In this document: piece after piece, positions 8,383 through 17,886 of the stretch
How positions within the stretch are numbered: position 1 is the first letter of the stretch
How the letters are laid out: each line of letters opens with the position of its first letter
From: Natronospirales bacterium
Lineage (GTDB): Bacteria > Pseudomonadota > Gammaproteobacteria > Natronospirales > JAIVGZ01
Assembly (NCBI GenBank): GCA_020201335.1
Contig: JAIVGZ010000005.1
Coordinates: forward strand, 1-34,241
Direction: 5' to 3'
DNA: 34,241 nucleotides
Program-made: the position numbers and the translations under genes
Notes under the pieces: model-generated
What the model saw: only the letters and a program-made list of their open reading frames with translations
The model's database searches: none
Told to the model about the DNA's origin: nothing

Positions 8383-9344
8383 CCGGCGTCCCCCAGCAAT
8401 GCGGCGACGAACTCCGGAGCGTTGAACTCGCCGAGGTCGCCGGCCTGCTCACCGACGCCCACGAAACGGATCGGGATTCCGCACCGGTCGGCGAGCGCGA
8501 AAATCACGCCGCCTTTCGCGGTGCCGTCTAATTTAGTTAGCACGAGGCCAGTGACTGGTACCGCTTCGTTGAAGAGCTCGACCTGCGACAGCGCGTTCTG
8601 ACCGCTGGTGGCGTCGAGCACCAATAGGACCTCGTGCGGCGCACCGGCTCCGCTCTTGCCGAGCACGCGGTGGACTTTCTTGAGCTCCTCCATGAGGTTC
8701 TGCTTGGTCTGCAGCCTGCCGGCCGTATCGACCAGCAGGACTTCGATGCCGCGCGCGCGGGCAGCTTCGAGTGCGTCAAACGCAACCGCTGCCGGGTCCG
8801 CGCCGTGCGCCTGCGCGGTCACCGGTACCTGGTTGCGTTCGCCCCACGCGACCAGCTGCTCGATTGCTGCGGCGCGGAAGGTGTCGGCGGCCGCCAGCAT
8901 CACGCTGTGCCCGCCGGCCCGGAAGCGTGCCGCTAGCTTGCCGATGGTTGTCGTCTTTCCCGTGCCATTCACGCCGACTACCAGCACGACGAATGGGTGC
9001 TGTGTAGCATCGACTTCAAGCGGAACGCTGACCGGCTCCAGCATTTCGGTGAGGATCTTGTGCAACGCTGCTAAAGCCGCATCGGCGCCGACGATGCGCT
9101 CCTTACGCGCCTGCTTGCGCAGCGCGTCGATGATGTGGCGCGTCGCGTCCACGCCGCAATCGGCGAGCAGCAGCCGCGTCTCGAGTTCCTCCAGCAGTTC
9201 TTCGTCGAGCGGGCGGCCCGCTGGTATCAGCTCGCGCACGTCGCGTGTCAGGAACGAGTCGCCCTGGTTCAGCTGTGCGCGCAGGCGCGCAACGAAGCCC
9301 AGTTTGGGTTGTTCGTCTGCTGACTTTTTGCGGGGGCCGAACAT
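8379..9344 (-). CDS. ftsY: Signal recognition particle receptor FtsY
   Basis: SRP-receptor GTPase that docks ribosome-nascent chain complexes at the inner membrane. The 321-residue product has the N domain and the G domain with GVNGTGKTTTIGKLA (G1), DTFRAAAIEQL (insertion box), LLVDTAGRLQ (G3), LTKLDGTAKGGV (G4) and GVGEQAGDL. The acidic A domain that makes E. coli FtsY about 500 residues long is absent; only about 30 basic-to-mixed residues precede the N domain, a common short form. Its ATG shares CATG (9342-9345) with the rsmD start on the other strand. Confidence 0.96.
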   Translation of the reverse strand: MFGPRKKSADEQPKLGFVARLRAQLNQGDSFLTRDVRELIPAGRPLDEELLEELETRLLLADCGVDATRHIIDALRKQARKERIVGADAALAALHKILTEMLEPVSVPLEVDATQHPFVVLVVGVNGTGKTTTIGKLAARFRAGGHSVMLAAADTFRAAAIEQLVAWGERNQVPVTAQAHGADPAAVAFDALEAARARGIEVLLVDTAGRLQTKQNLMEELKKVHRVLGKSGAGAPHEVLLVLDATSGQNALSQVELFNEAVPVTGLVLTKLDGTAKGGVIFALADRCGIPIRFVGVGEQAGDLGEFNAPEFVAALLGDAG

Positions 9345-9915
9345 GCCGCGTTATCCTACCATCGTGGTGAACCAGTTCCGCATCATCGGCGGCGAGTGGC
9401 GTGGCCGGCGCCTGCAATTTCCCGACCTCGCGGAACTGCGTCCGAGCCCCGACCGTGTGCGCGAGACGCTGTTCAACTGGCTGGCCCCCGTAATCGACGG
9501 CGCACGCTGCCTCGACCTGTATTGCGGCAGCGGAGCCCTCGGCCTTGAAGCATTGTCGCGTGGCGCAGCCGAATCCGTATTCGTCGACAAGGAACGCGAC
9601 GCCATCCGGATGATCGATGCGCACCTCGACAAGCTGCGTTGCGCGCGCGGGCGCACCGTGCATGCGGAATCCGTAGGATTCCTGCGAGGACCCGCGACAC
9701 CGTTCGACGTCGTGTTCCTCGACCCGCCGTTCCACCGCGAGCTGTTGTCGCCAGCCTGCGCGCAACTCGCGGCAGGCGGCTGGGTAAAGCCGGGCGGCTA
9801 TGTTTACCTCGAAGCCGAGTCGGAGCTGAAGGCGCCACAGTTGCCCGATGGCTGGATGCTGCACCGGTCGGCAAAGGCCGGCCGCGTCGGCTACCACCTC
9901 GCGACGATAGCCTGA
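9343..9915 (+). CDS. rsmD: 16S rRNA (guanine(966)-N2)-methyltransferase
   Basis: SAM-dependent methyltransferase that modifies G966 of 16S rRNA in the small subunit. Motifs are FRIIGGEWRGRRLQFPD, LRPSPDRVRETLFNWL, the SAM loop LDLYCGSGALGLEALSRGA and the catalytic DPPF (VVFLDPPFHRE). The product has 190 residues from ATG 9343, which is preceded by a GGGGG tract about 7 nt away. The frame is open far upstream, but that region is antisense to ftsY. Divergent pairing of rsmD with ftsY is widely conserved in Gammaproteobacteria. Confidence 0.95.
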   Translation: MPRYPTIVVNQFRIIGGEWRGRRLQFPDLAELRPSPDRVRETLFNWLAPVIDGARCLDLYCGSGALGLEALSRGAAESVFVDKERDAIRMIDAHLDKLRCARGRTVHAESVGFLRGPATPFDVVFLDPPFHRELLSPACAQLAAGGWVKPGGYVYLEAESELKAPQLPDGWMLHRSAKAGRVGYHLATIA

Positions 9916-9918
9916 TAG

Positions 9919-10668
<750 letters not shown>

Positions 10669-10673
10669 TCCGC

Positions 10674-12332
10674 ATGCGCAACCTGCTGGTCGCACTACTG
10701 CTTGTCATCACGACTGCGGCCGCAGCCGACGCGCCACGACGCCCGCCGGAGGCCGCGATTGCGAGTGCGCACCCGCTGGCGACGGCGGCTGGCCACGCGG
10801 TGCTGAACGCCGGCGGCAACGCGTTCGACGCGGCGGTCGCCGTATCGGCGGCGCTGTCTGTCGTCGAGCCGTACAGTTCCGGCCTCGGTGGCGGCGGATT
10901 CTTCCTGCTGCACCGCGCCGCTGACGGTCATGAGGTGTTCGTGGATGCGCGCGAGCGCGCGCCGTTCGCTGCGACCCACGACATGTTCGTCGACGAACAC
11001 GGCGAGCCGGATACGGCCCGCATGCGCGAAGGCGCGCTCGCTGCCGGCATCCCCGGGCTGCCAGCCGGCCTCGTGCACCTCGCGACGCGGTACGGCGAAC
11101 TCCCGCTCGCGACCAGCATGGCACCGGCGATCCGGCTCGCGCGCGAAGGCTTTGAAGTCGACCGGCGTTTTGCATTGTTGACCGAGCGGACGGCGCCGCT
11201 GTTGCAACGGCACGGCACCACTGCGTTCTTCATCGACGGCCGCCCACCGCAGGCGGGCGAGCGCCTGCGTCAGTCGGATCTCGCCGTAACGCTCGAGGCA
11301 GTTGCTGCCGACGGCGCACGCTCCTTCTACCGCGGTGAAATCGCCGCACGGCTGGTCGATGGTGTCCGTGAGGCCGGTGGCATCTGGACGCTCGATGACC
11401 TCGCGCGCTACGAAGTCGTCGAGCGGCGCCCGCTGATCGGCCACTACCGCGGGCACCGGATTGTCACCGCGCCGCCGCCATCTTCCGGTGGCATCGTGCT
11501 ACTCGCGACGCTGAACATATTGTCAGGATTCGATTGGGACGCGCTCGACGGCGCGGCGCGCGTACACCTCTTAGCCGAATCGTGGCGCCGCACCTACCGG
11601 GACCGCGGGCAGTATGTCGGCGACCCGGCGTTCGTCGAGGTTCCGGTTGCACAGCTGACCGCGCCTGCTCACGCGCGGGTGCTGCGCGGCACGATCGACA
11701 TGGCGCGCGCAACGCCAAGCGCATCGCTGCCGCCGGTAACGACGCGCACCGAGAGCACCAGTACCACCCATTTCTCAATCATCGACGTGGATGGCAACCG
11801 CGTTGCGGCGACACAGACCGTCAATTTCCGATACGGCGCGGGCCTGATGCCGGCAGGGACCGGCGTCGTACTGAACAACGAGATGTTCGACTTCGTCGCG
11901 CGCGCCGGAACGCCGGATGGTTTCGAGCTGGTATCGGCCGAGGCGAACCTGGTCGCGCCCGGCAAGCGCCCGGTTTCCAGCATGACCCCGACTTTCATCG
12001 ACGGCCCGCGCGGGGTCGCGATACTCGGCACGCCGGGCGGCTCACGGATTATCACGATGGTTACGCTGGCAGCGCTCGATTGGATTGGTGGTACGGCGCC
12101 CGCGGGAATCGTCGGACGCGCGCGCATCCACCACCAGTACATGCCCGATGTGATCTCGTACGAGCCGGGCGCCATCTCGGACGAGCTGGCCGCTGCGTTG
12201 ACGGCGCGCGGGCACACGCTGCGCGACACCGGCCGCCGCTACGGCAACATGAACGCGGTCACCTGGGAGTTCGAAGACAACGCGGTGAACGCGGCAACCG
12301 ACCCGCGCAACGAAGCGTTGGTGGATTTCTAA
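10674..12332 (+). CDS. ggt: Gamma-glutamyltranspeptidase (periplasmic, self-cleaving)
   Basis: N-terminal nucleophile hydrolase that cleaves or transfers the gamma-glutamyl group of glutathione and related peptides in the periplasm. A signal peptide (MRNLLVALLLVITTAAAADA) is followed by ASAHPLATAAGHAVLNAGGN and SGLGGGGFFLL. The autoprocessing site is TTHFSIIDVDGN, with the nucleophilic threonine codon at 11763. The substrate-site PVSSMTPTF and GTPGGSRIITMV follow. The product has 552 residues from ATG 10674; TTG at 10665, overlapping the ferredoxin stop, is an alternative adding MIR. A REP-like hairpin lies directly after its stop. Confidence 0.94.
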   Translation: MRNLLVALLLVITTAAAADAPRRPPEAAIASAHPLATAAGHAVLNAGGNAFDAAVAVSAALSVVEPYSSGLGGGGFFLLHRAADGHEVFVDARERAPFAATHDMFVDEHGEPDTARMREGALAAGIPGLPAGLVHLATRYGELPLATSMAPAIRLAREGFEVDRRFALLTERTAPLLQRHGTTAFFIDGRPPQAGERLRQSDLAVTLEAVAADGARSFYRGEIAARLVDGVREAGGIWTLDDLARYEVVERRPLIGHYRGHRIVTAPPPSSGGIVLLATLNILSGFDWDALDGAARVHLLAESWRRTYRDRGQYVGDPAFVEVPVAQLTAPAHARVLRGTIDMARATPSASLPPVTTRTESTSTTHFSIIDVDGNRVAATQTVNFRYGAGLMPAGTGVVLNNEMFDFVARAGTPDGFELVSAEANLVAPGKRPVSSMTPTFIDGPRGVAILGTPGGSRIITMVTLAALDWIGGTAPAGIVGRARIHHQYMPDVISYEPGAISDELAAALTARGHTLRDTGRRYGNMNAVTWEFEDNAVNAATDPRNEALVDF

Positions 12333-12357
12333 TCGCGGCCAAAGGGCCGCTCCCACA
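12332..12357 (-). repeat. REP-like palindrome between ggt and mutM
   Basis: On the minus strand, TGTGGGAGC precedes a perfect 6-bp hairpin (GCGGCC, loop CTTT, GGCCGC; plus-strand arms 12335-12340 and 12345-12350). It fills the 25-nt gap between the convergent ggt and mutM stop codons. The head matches the repeat in ctaA. It may also act as a weak bidirectional terminator, though it has no T-tract. Confidence 0.75.
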
Positions 12358-13173
12358 TTATCGTTGGCAGACTGGGCAGTAGTAACTGGAACGCTGGCCG
12401 ATTACCCGCATCCGGATTGGGGTCTCACAACGCCGGCACGGCTTACCCGCGCGGTCGTACACATTCAGCTTCAACTTGAAATAACCCGGGCTGCCATCGC
12501 TCTGGGCGTAGTCGCGCAGCGTGGTGCCGCCTTCACCGATCGCATACTGAAGTACTTCTTTTACTGATGCAGCGAGCCGGTCATAGCGGGTGCGCGCGAT
12601 GCGCCCCGCGGCGCGCGCTGGGTGGATGCCTGCCATCCACAACGATTCCGATGCATAGATGTTGCCCACGCCAACGACGATTCTCCCGTCCATCAGGAAG
12701 GTCTTCACCGTCGCCTTGCGGCCGCGGCTTTTGGCGAACAGGTAAGCGCCATCAAATCCGTCGTCGAGCGGCTCCGGTCCGAGGTCTTTCAGCAGCGGGT
12801 GCGCCAGCGGGTTGCGCGCGGTCCACAGCCAGCACCCGAAGCGCCGTGGGTCCGAGTAGCGCAATACCCCGCCGCTGGATAGCAGGAGGTCCAGGTGGTC
12901 GTGTGCGAACGGTGGCGTGTCGCGGGCGACGATACGCAAGCTACCCGACATGCCAAGGTGCGCAATCGCGGTGCCAGCGCAGGTGCGGAGGAGAAGGTAT
13001 TTCGCGCGGCGCTCGACCGCGCTGACGGTAGCGCCGGTCAGCCCGCGCACCAGCGCCGGCTGAACCGGCCAGCGCAGGCGCCGGTCGCGCACCACGACCT
13101 GTTCGACCACCGAGCCGACCAGATACGGTGCTATGCCGCGCCGCGTCGTTTCGACTTCCGGAAGTTCGGGCAC
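12358..13173 (-). CDS. mutM: Formamidopyrimidine-DNA glycosylase (Fpg/MutM)
   Basis: Base-excision repair enzyme that removes 8-oxoguanine and formamidopyrimidines and cuts the abasic site. The N-terminus MPELPEVETTRRGI supplies the catalytic proline and glutamate. The lysine in RRAKYLLLRT, the helix-two-turn-helix region (GVGNIYASESLWMAGIHP) and the C-terminal zinc finger (CRRCETPIRMRVIG, then YYCPVCQR; Cys4) are all present. The 271 residues match family length. It starts 13 nt after the GldG-like gene stops, so it is probably the last gene of the ABC operon. Confidence 0.97.
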   Translation of the reverse strand: MPELPEVETTRRGIAPYLVGSVVEQVVVRDRRLRWPVQPALVRGLTGATVSAVERRAKYLLLRTCAGTAIAHLGMSGSLRIVARDTPPFAHDHLDLLLSSGGVLRYSDPRRFGCWLWTARNPLAHPLLKDLGPEPLDDGFDGAYLFAKSRGRKATVKTFLMDGRIVVGVGNIYASESLWMAGIHPARAAGRIARTRYDRLAASVKEVLQYAIGEGGTTLRDYAQSDGSPGYFKLKLNVYDRAGKPCRRCETPIRMRVIGQRSSYYCPVCQR

Positions 13174-13186
13174 TAGAGCTGCAGGC

Positions 13187-14506
13187 TCATTGGCGCCGGC
13201 GTCGCAGCCAGATGGACACGCCGGCCGCGACGAGCGCCAGCGGCAGCCCGAGCAGGAACGCGAAGCTGATTGTGATGAACGCCGCGCGCGGCAGGCTCAG
13301 CGTGAGGTCCGGCGCGCTGCGCAGGTGTATGTTGATTTGCTCGTCGTCCCGCACCAACCAATTGAACAGGTTCAACCCGAATTTGAGGTTGCCGGCATTG
13401 CCGAGGTACGCGTTGGTCACGAAGTCGCCGTCGCCGAGTACAGCGATGCGCTGTTCCGAGCCATCGTGAAAGCGCGTGAGCGTCACCCCGATATCGAACG
13501 GTCCCTGCGGGGCTTCGGCGTCATCGGTGTCCAGCACGGTGTGCGGCAGCGTCGTGAGTAACGGCTCCACGCGCCATGTTTCGACTTCAGCCTCAAGTTG
13601 AATTGCAGCGGCGTGTGGGAACAGCGTGACGATTGAGAAATCCCGCGTAACCGCGTGTGCGCCGTACTCGGCAACGATGACCATGCGCGGGTCGTTGATA
13701 CCGAACATCTGAGCGGTCGCGTCCAGCACTGCGCCGTCGGAGAGTGCGAGGTCGAGGTGTTCGGCCAGCGGCTCGAGGCCGTACATCGGGCCCGGGTCGG
13801 CGAGCCACAGCAGGTTGCCGCCGCGCTCTACCCATGCGACCAGCGCGTCGACGGTCCCGGGCAGCAACTCGACCTGAGGGCCCGCCACGACCAGCAGCGA
13901 AGTGTTATCGGGGATGCCTTCGCGCGCGAGCGGGTTCACCGAGCGTACGCGCAGCCCCTGCCGCTGCAGCTCGGCGGTGAACGAACCGTAATCGTGGTTC
14001 GCATCGCCGTGCGCACTGCGTTCGCCGTGGCCCTCCAGGTGTGCGACCCAGCGCTCGTCGGTGCGGGTTAACCGCTGCAGTGCTGTTGAAAGGCTGCGTT
14101 CGTTCGGCCGCTGCACGCGCTCGGTGCGGCCGAAGTATTCGACGACGAGTTCGCCGTCGCCCGCAACGCCTGCTGCGCGTGTACGCGTAGGATCGAGCTC
14201 CGGGTCTACGAACTCGAGTTCGATCCAGTCGGTGTGGCGCTGGTAGCGTGCGAGCAGTTCTTCGATAGGGCGCCGCTGCACTTCGCCGCCGCGGACAAAC
14301 GCAGTCACGCGCACCGGCTCCTCGAGAGAGGCAACCAGCGTGCGGCTCGCATCGGTCAGCGTATTGCGTTGCCCGGCAGTCCAATCGGCCTCGAACGCGT
14401 ACTGCGTCGACAGCCAGCCCAGCGTGCCGAGCGCCGCGAGGAACGCTGCCACGAACAGCCAGTTCTGCAGGCGCACCCGCAGGCGTGTACGCGCTGTAAC
14501 CTTCAC
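13187..14506 (-). CDS. GldG-like ABC transport auxiliary protein
   Basis: A 439-residue protein with an N-terminal membrane helix (about residues 14-34), a large extracytoplasmic part and a C-terminal helix (about residues 405-432) ending in a basic tail. Recognisable features of the GldG/'ABC-type uncharacterized transport' family are LTDASRTLVASLEEPVRVTAFV near the N-terminus (quoted in part), a glutamine-amidotransferase-like core (LLVVAGPQVELLPGTVDALV, then ERGGNLLWLADPGP) and the late VLGDGDFVTNAYLG. The GTG start at 14506 overlaps the permease stop (GTGA), which fixes it. The substrate is unknown. A gene encoding DUF4340, commonly seen after this family, is absent. Confidence 0.88.
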   Translation of the reverse strand: MKVTARTRLRVRLQNWLFVAAFLAALGTLGWLSTQYAFEADWTAGQRNTLTDASRTLVASLEEPVRVTAFVRGGEVQRRPIEELLARYQRHTDWIELEFVDPELDPTRTRAAGVAGDGELVVEYFGRTERVQRPNERSLSTALQRLTRTDERWVAHLEGHGERSAHGDANHDYGSFTAELQRQGLRVRSVNPLAREGIPDNTSLLVVAGPQVELLPGTVDALVAWVERGGNLLWLADPGPMYGLEPLAEHLDLALSDGAVLDATAQMFGINDPRMVIVAEYGAHAVTRDFSIVTLFPHAAAIQLEAEVETWRVEPLLTTLPHTVLDTDDAEAPQGPFDIGVTLTRFHDGSEQRIAVLGDGDFVTNAYLGNAGNLKFGLNLFNWLVRDDEQINIHLRSAPDLTLSLPRAAFITISFAFLLGLPLALVAAGVSIWLRRRRQ

Positions 14507-15255
14507 CGCTGCAGCCTCTCGGCGTCGAGCCGTCGTACCGCGAGGCCCAGGAATGCGACTATGAACAGCAGGTAGTACGCGAGGTCGGCACTGCTGAACA
14601 CGCCCTGGACCATCGACTCGTAATGACGCAGCAGCGACAGGTAGCTGAACACCTCGGAGAACTGTTGGTTGATAGCGCCGGCCCAGTCGATGATCCACAA
14701 CAGCAGCAGCAGGCCGAACGACGACACCGCGGCGACCACCGGCTGGACGGTGAGCGTCGACATGAACAGGCCCGCCGCGGCGAACGCCGAGATCATCAGC
14801 GTCAGGCCGAGCGCCGCGGCAGCAAGCTTGCCCCAGTCAAGCGAGGTGCCGAGCACAAGCGACAGCGGCATCAGCAGCAGCATGCCGACCATCACAAGCA
14901 GCAGCCCGACCAAGCCGAGGTATTTGCCGAGTACCACTTGGTACAGCGAGACCGGCGCGGAAATCAGCAGCCGCAATGTGCCGCTGCGGCGCTCCTCCGC
15001 GAACATGCGCATCGTCAGCAGCGGGACGACGAGCAACAGCAGTGTCGTTGCGGAGGTCAGGACTGGTGTCGCGACCAGGTCGGTGACGCCGGGCGCGCCT
15101 TCCATCGCCAGCAGCCGTGACTGCACGAGCTGAAAGTTTTCAAGCTGCGCGAGGAATATGAACGCAAGCAGGAACTGCACGACCGCGAGTACGCACCACG
15201 CGAGCGGAGACAGGAACAGGTTGCGGAATTCCCGCCAGGCGATGTGCGCAATCAT
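14503..15255 (-). CDS. ABC-2 type permease of the Gld-type system
   Basis: A 250-residue integral membrane protein with about six helices. After MIAHIAWREFRNLFLSPLAW it has a periplasmic loop containing TDLVATPVLTS, then MFAEERRSGTLRLLISAPVS, the cytoplasmic coupling region typical of ABC-2 permeases. The start ATG at 15255 overlaps the ATPase stop (ATGA), making it the likely start although the frame is open upstream. With the ATPase and GldG-like protein it forms a three-part ABC transporter. Export or cell-envelope assembly is an inference from related ABC-2 systems. Confidence 0.88.
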   Translation of the reverse strand: MIAHIAWREFRNLFLSPLAWCVLAVVQFLLAFIFLAQLENFQLVQSRLLAMEGAPGVTDLVATPVLTSATTLLLLVVPLLTMRMFAEERRSGTLRLLISAPVSLYQVVLGKYLGLVGLLLVMVGMLLLMPLSLVLGTSLDWGKLAAAALGLTLMISAFAAAGLFMSTLTVQPVVAAVSSFGLLLLLWIIDWAGAINQQFSEVFSYLSLLRHYESMVQGVFSSADLAYYLLFIVAFLGLAVRRLDAERLQR

Positions 15256-16181
15256 GGCGCCCCGACGTCCGCGGTGGTTAGGTCGACGAACACTTGCTCG
15301 AGTGTCCGCCGTTCCGGCGACAGCTCGTTCAGCGGCCACCCGCGCGCGACCGCCAGCTGCGCGACCTCCGGAGCCGGCGATGCGTTCGCTGCGTGATGGA
15401 TGCGGAAGCGCCCCGGACCGAGCGTATCGACGGTCAGCACCCCGGCTATCGCCGCGAATGCGTCCGCATCTGCAGCAGGCCCTGCGTCGACGACGAAGGC
15501 CGTGTCACGCAGCCGGTCGTCGAGGTGCGCGATGTCCTCCGAGAAAACCAGCCGGCCGTGGTGGATGATTTTTACGTGTGTGCAGGTAGCCAGTACTTCG
15601 GGCAGGATGTGCGTCGACAGAATCACTGAGTGTTCTTTACCGAGCTCGCCGATTAACGCACGAATCTCGCGCACCTGGATCGGGTCGAGGCCGACCGTCG
15701 GTTCGTCGAGGATGACGACCGGAGGGTTGTGGATGATTGCCTGCGCGATGCCGACGCGCTGGCGGTACCCTTTCGATAGGTTGCCGATCAGGCGCCGACC
15801 GCTGTCCGACAGCCCGCAGCGCGACTTCGCCGCCTCACGCGCGCCGCGCCGTGCGCGCCGCGGGACGCGGTGCAGGCCTGCTGCGTAATCCAGGTATTCG
15901 TCGACCGTCAGGTCGGTGTGCACCGGCGGCACCTCGGGCAAGTAGCCTATGCGCGCCTTCGCTTCGTTCGGCTGGTCGAGGATGTCGAAGCCGGCGATGG
16001 TGACGCGGCCCGAGCTGGGCGCCAGGTTGCCCGACAGGATGCTCATCGTGCTCGACTTGCCGGCGCCGTTCGGGCCGAGCAAGCCGAGCACTTCGCCACG
16101 GCGCAATTCGAACGACAGGTCCACGACGGCGCGATGTTCGCCGTAATTTCGATACAACTGTTCAACGCTGACCAGGACCAT
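15252..16181 (-). CDS. ABC transporter ATP-binding protein of the Gld-type system
   Basis: The 309-residue ATPase carries Walker A (GLLGPNGAGKSSTM), Q-loop region (IGYLPEVPPVHTDL), ABC signature (LSKGYRQRVGIAQA), Walker B (VVILDEPTVGLDP) and the H-loop (ILSTHILPE). Beyond the ATPase core, about 90 residues form the C-terminal extension usual in CcmA/NosF-type subunits. ATG at 16181 (MVLVSVEQLY) is preferred; GTG at 16193 would add four residues. It is the first gene of a minus-strand operon running through the permease and GldG-like genes to mutM. Confidence 0.92.
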   Translation of the reverse strand: MVLVSVEQLYRNYGEHRAVVDLSFELRRGEVLGLLGPNGAGKSSTMSILSGNLAPSSGRVTIAGFDILDQPNEAKARIGYLPEVPPVHTDLTVDEYLDYAAGLHRVPRRARRGAREAAKSRCGLSDSGRRLIGNLSKGYRQRVGIAQAIIHNPPVVILDEPTVGLDPIQVREIRALIGELGKEHSVILSTHILPEVLATCTHVKIIHHGRLVFSEDIAHLDDRLRDTAFVVDAGPAADADAFAAIAGVLTVDTLGPGRFRIHHAANASPAPEVAQLAVARGWPLNELSPERRTLEQVFVDLTTADVGAP

Positions 16182-16239
16182 CAGGGAACCCACGAAACGC
16201 GCTATTCTGCGCGCTCAATATTACAGGACATCGACGCGG

Positions 16240-17886
16240 ATGCGGATAGGTGTGGACACGGGCGGGACCTTCACAGACTTCGTCGCCATCGGTGACGACG
16301 GCCGGGTGCGCACGCATAAGGTTCCTTCGACACCGGACGCGCCGGAGCGCGCGATTCTGCAGGGGCTGTCCGACCTCGGCATCGAGGCCGCGGCAGTCGT
16401 GCACGGCTCGACCGTCGCGACGAACGCAGTGCTCGAAGGCAAGGGTGCACGCACGGTGTTCGTGACCAGCCACGGCTTCGGTGACACGCTGACAATCGGG
16501 CGACAGGCGCGCGCCCGCCTGTACGACCTGCAACCGCCCGCAGTCGTTCCGCCGGTTCCGGCCGAACTCTGCGTGGAGACCGGTGGCCGCGTGACGCCCC
16601 AGCGCACGACGCTCGAACCGCTCGGCGACGAAGCACTCGCCGCGTTACGCGCGCGCGTCGCCGCGCTGGATCCGGAAGCGGTAGCAGTCAGTTTGCTGTT
16701 CTCGTTCGTGGACGACACGCACGAGCGGCGCATCGAGGCAGCGCTGGCGGACCTCGCGTTCGTGTCGCGCTCGTCGACAGTGCTGCCCGAGGTACGCGAA
16801 TACGAACGCGGCATCGCGACCTGGCTGAACGCGCGTTTGGGCCCGCTGATGGGTGGATACCTCGGCCGCCTTGAGGCGGCATTGCCGGGTACGCGGCTTG
16901 CGGTAATGCAGAGTTCTGGCGGTACGATCGCCGCCGCGCACGCAGCGCGCCATACGGTGCGCCTGCTGTTGTCGGGGCCTGCCGGTGGCGTGATGGGTGC
17001 GGCATTGCTGGGCCGGCTCGCCGGCTACGAACGCTTGCTCGCGTTCGATATGGGCGGGACTTCGACCGATGTGACGCTGGTCGACGGCGCGCCGCGCCTT
17101 ACCAGTGAGGGAAGGGTCGCCGGCTACCCGGTCGCTGTACCGATGGTTGACCTGCACACGATTGGCGCCGGCGGTGGTTCGATTGCGTGGCGCGATGCCG
17201 GCGGTGCGCTGCAGGTCGGGCCGCAATCAGCCGGCGCCATGGCGCAGGCGCTGCGCGTGATTTCGGTGGAACGAGGGGAAGACCCGCGCGACTTCGTGCT
17301 GTTTCCATTCGGTGGCGCCGGTGGGCTGCACGTGTGCGCGCTTGCGGAGAAGCTCGGTATCCGGCGCGCGCTGTTTCCCGCTAACGCGGGCGTGCTGTCG
17401 GCGCTTGGCATGCTCGCGGCGCCTCGCGCACGCAACCTCTCGCGAACGCTGCCCGGTGCGCTTGCCGACGTCGACCGCACAATGGTCGCGCAGGCGTTCG
17501 ATGCATTGTCCGCGCAAGGGCGCGACGATCTGGCTGCGGAAGGTGTCGCACCGAAGGCGGTGACGGTCGTTCACAGCGCCGACCTGCGCTATTGCGGGCA
17601 GAGCTACACGCTTGAGGTACCGTGGTCGGACGAAGCGGCGGCGGCGTTCGAGGCATTGCACGAGACGCGCTACGGGCATGCGTTGCCATTGCCGGTCGAG
17701 CTCGTGAACCTGCGCGTGCGCGTCGAAGCGCCCGCAGAGCAACCGCGGCTGCCGACGGTTGGCGGTGCCGGCGAAAAACGGCGCGGCCCGCAGGCGGTTG
17801 TCACCGCCGACGCAACGCTGTGGATTGCGGAAGGCTGGGAAGCCGAGCGCGACGCGCTCGGTAACTGGATGCTGCAGCGGCCCTAG
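16240..17886 (+). CDS. Hydantoinase/oxoprolinase family protein, A-subunit type
   Basis: ASKHA-fold protein related to N-methylhydantoinase A and 5-oxoprolinase, which open cyclic amides using ATP. It begins MRIGVDTGGTFTDFVAIG (phosphate-binding loop), then VVHGSTVATNAVLEGKGA, LLLSGPAGGVMGAALL, LLAFDMGGTSTDVTLVDG and the metal/phosphate region TIGAGGGSIAW. The C-terminus (GPQAVVTADATLWIAEGW, ending in GNWMLQRP) matches the usual end of the family. At 548 residues it is more compact than the roughly 680-700 typical of HyuA. No HyuB partner is adjacent, so substrate and activity cannot be assigned. Its stop interlocks with the desaturase stop. Confidence 0.88.
   Translation: MRIGVDTGGTFTDFVAIGDDGRVRTHKVPSTPDAPERAILQGLSDLGIEAAAVVHGSTVATNAVLEGKGARTVFVTSHGFGDTLTIGRQARARLYDLQPPAVVPPVPAELCVETGGRVTPQRTTLEPLGDEALAALRARVAALDPEAVAVSLLFSFVDDTHERRIEAALADLAFVSRSSTVLPEVREYERGIATWLNARLGPLMGGYLGRLEAALPGTRLAVMQSSGGTIAAAHAARHTVRLLLSGPAGGVMGAALLGRLAGYERLLAFDMGGTSTDVTLVDGAPRLTSEGRVAGYPVAVPMVDLHTIGAGGGSIAWRDAGGALQVGPQSAGAMAQALRVISVERGEDPRDFVLFPFGGAGGLHVCALAEKLGIRRALFPANAGVLSALGMLAAPRARNLSRTLPGALADVDRTMVAQAFDALSAQGRDDLAAEGVAPKAVTVVHSADLRYCGQSYTLEVPWSDEAAAAFEALHETRYGHALPLPVELVNLRVRVEAPAEQPRLPTVGGAGEKRRGPQAVVTADATLWIAEGWEAERDALGNWMLQRP

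Noticed and set aside
7684-8601. Long plus-strand frame of 305 codons
   Set aside because: Antisense to ftsE and the end of ftsY, which carry full conserved motifs.
8608-9342. Long plus-strand frame continuous with rsmD (extends its N-terminus by about 245 codons)
   Set aside because: It is antisense to ftsY, low-complexity serine/alanine-rich, and the recognisable rsmD sequence begins only after 9343.
14507-14698. N-terminal extension of the GldG-like frame
   Set aside because: Overlaps the permease gene in another frame; the GTGA-coupled start at 14506 fits the membrane helix.
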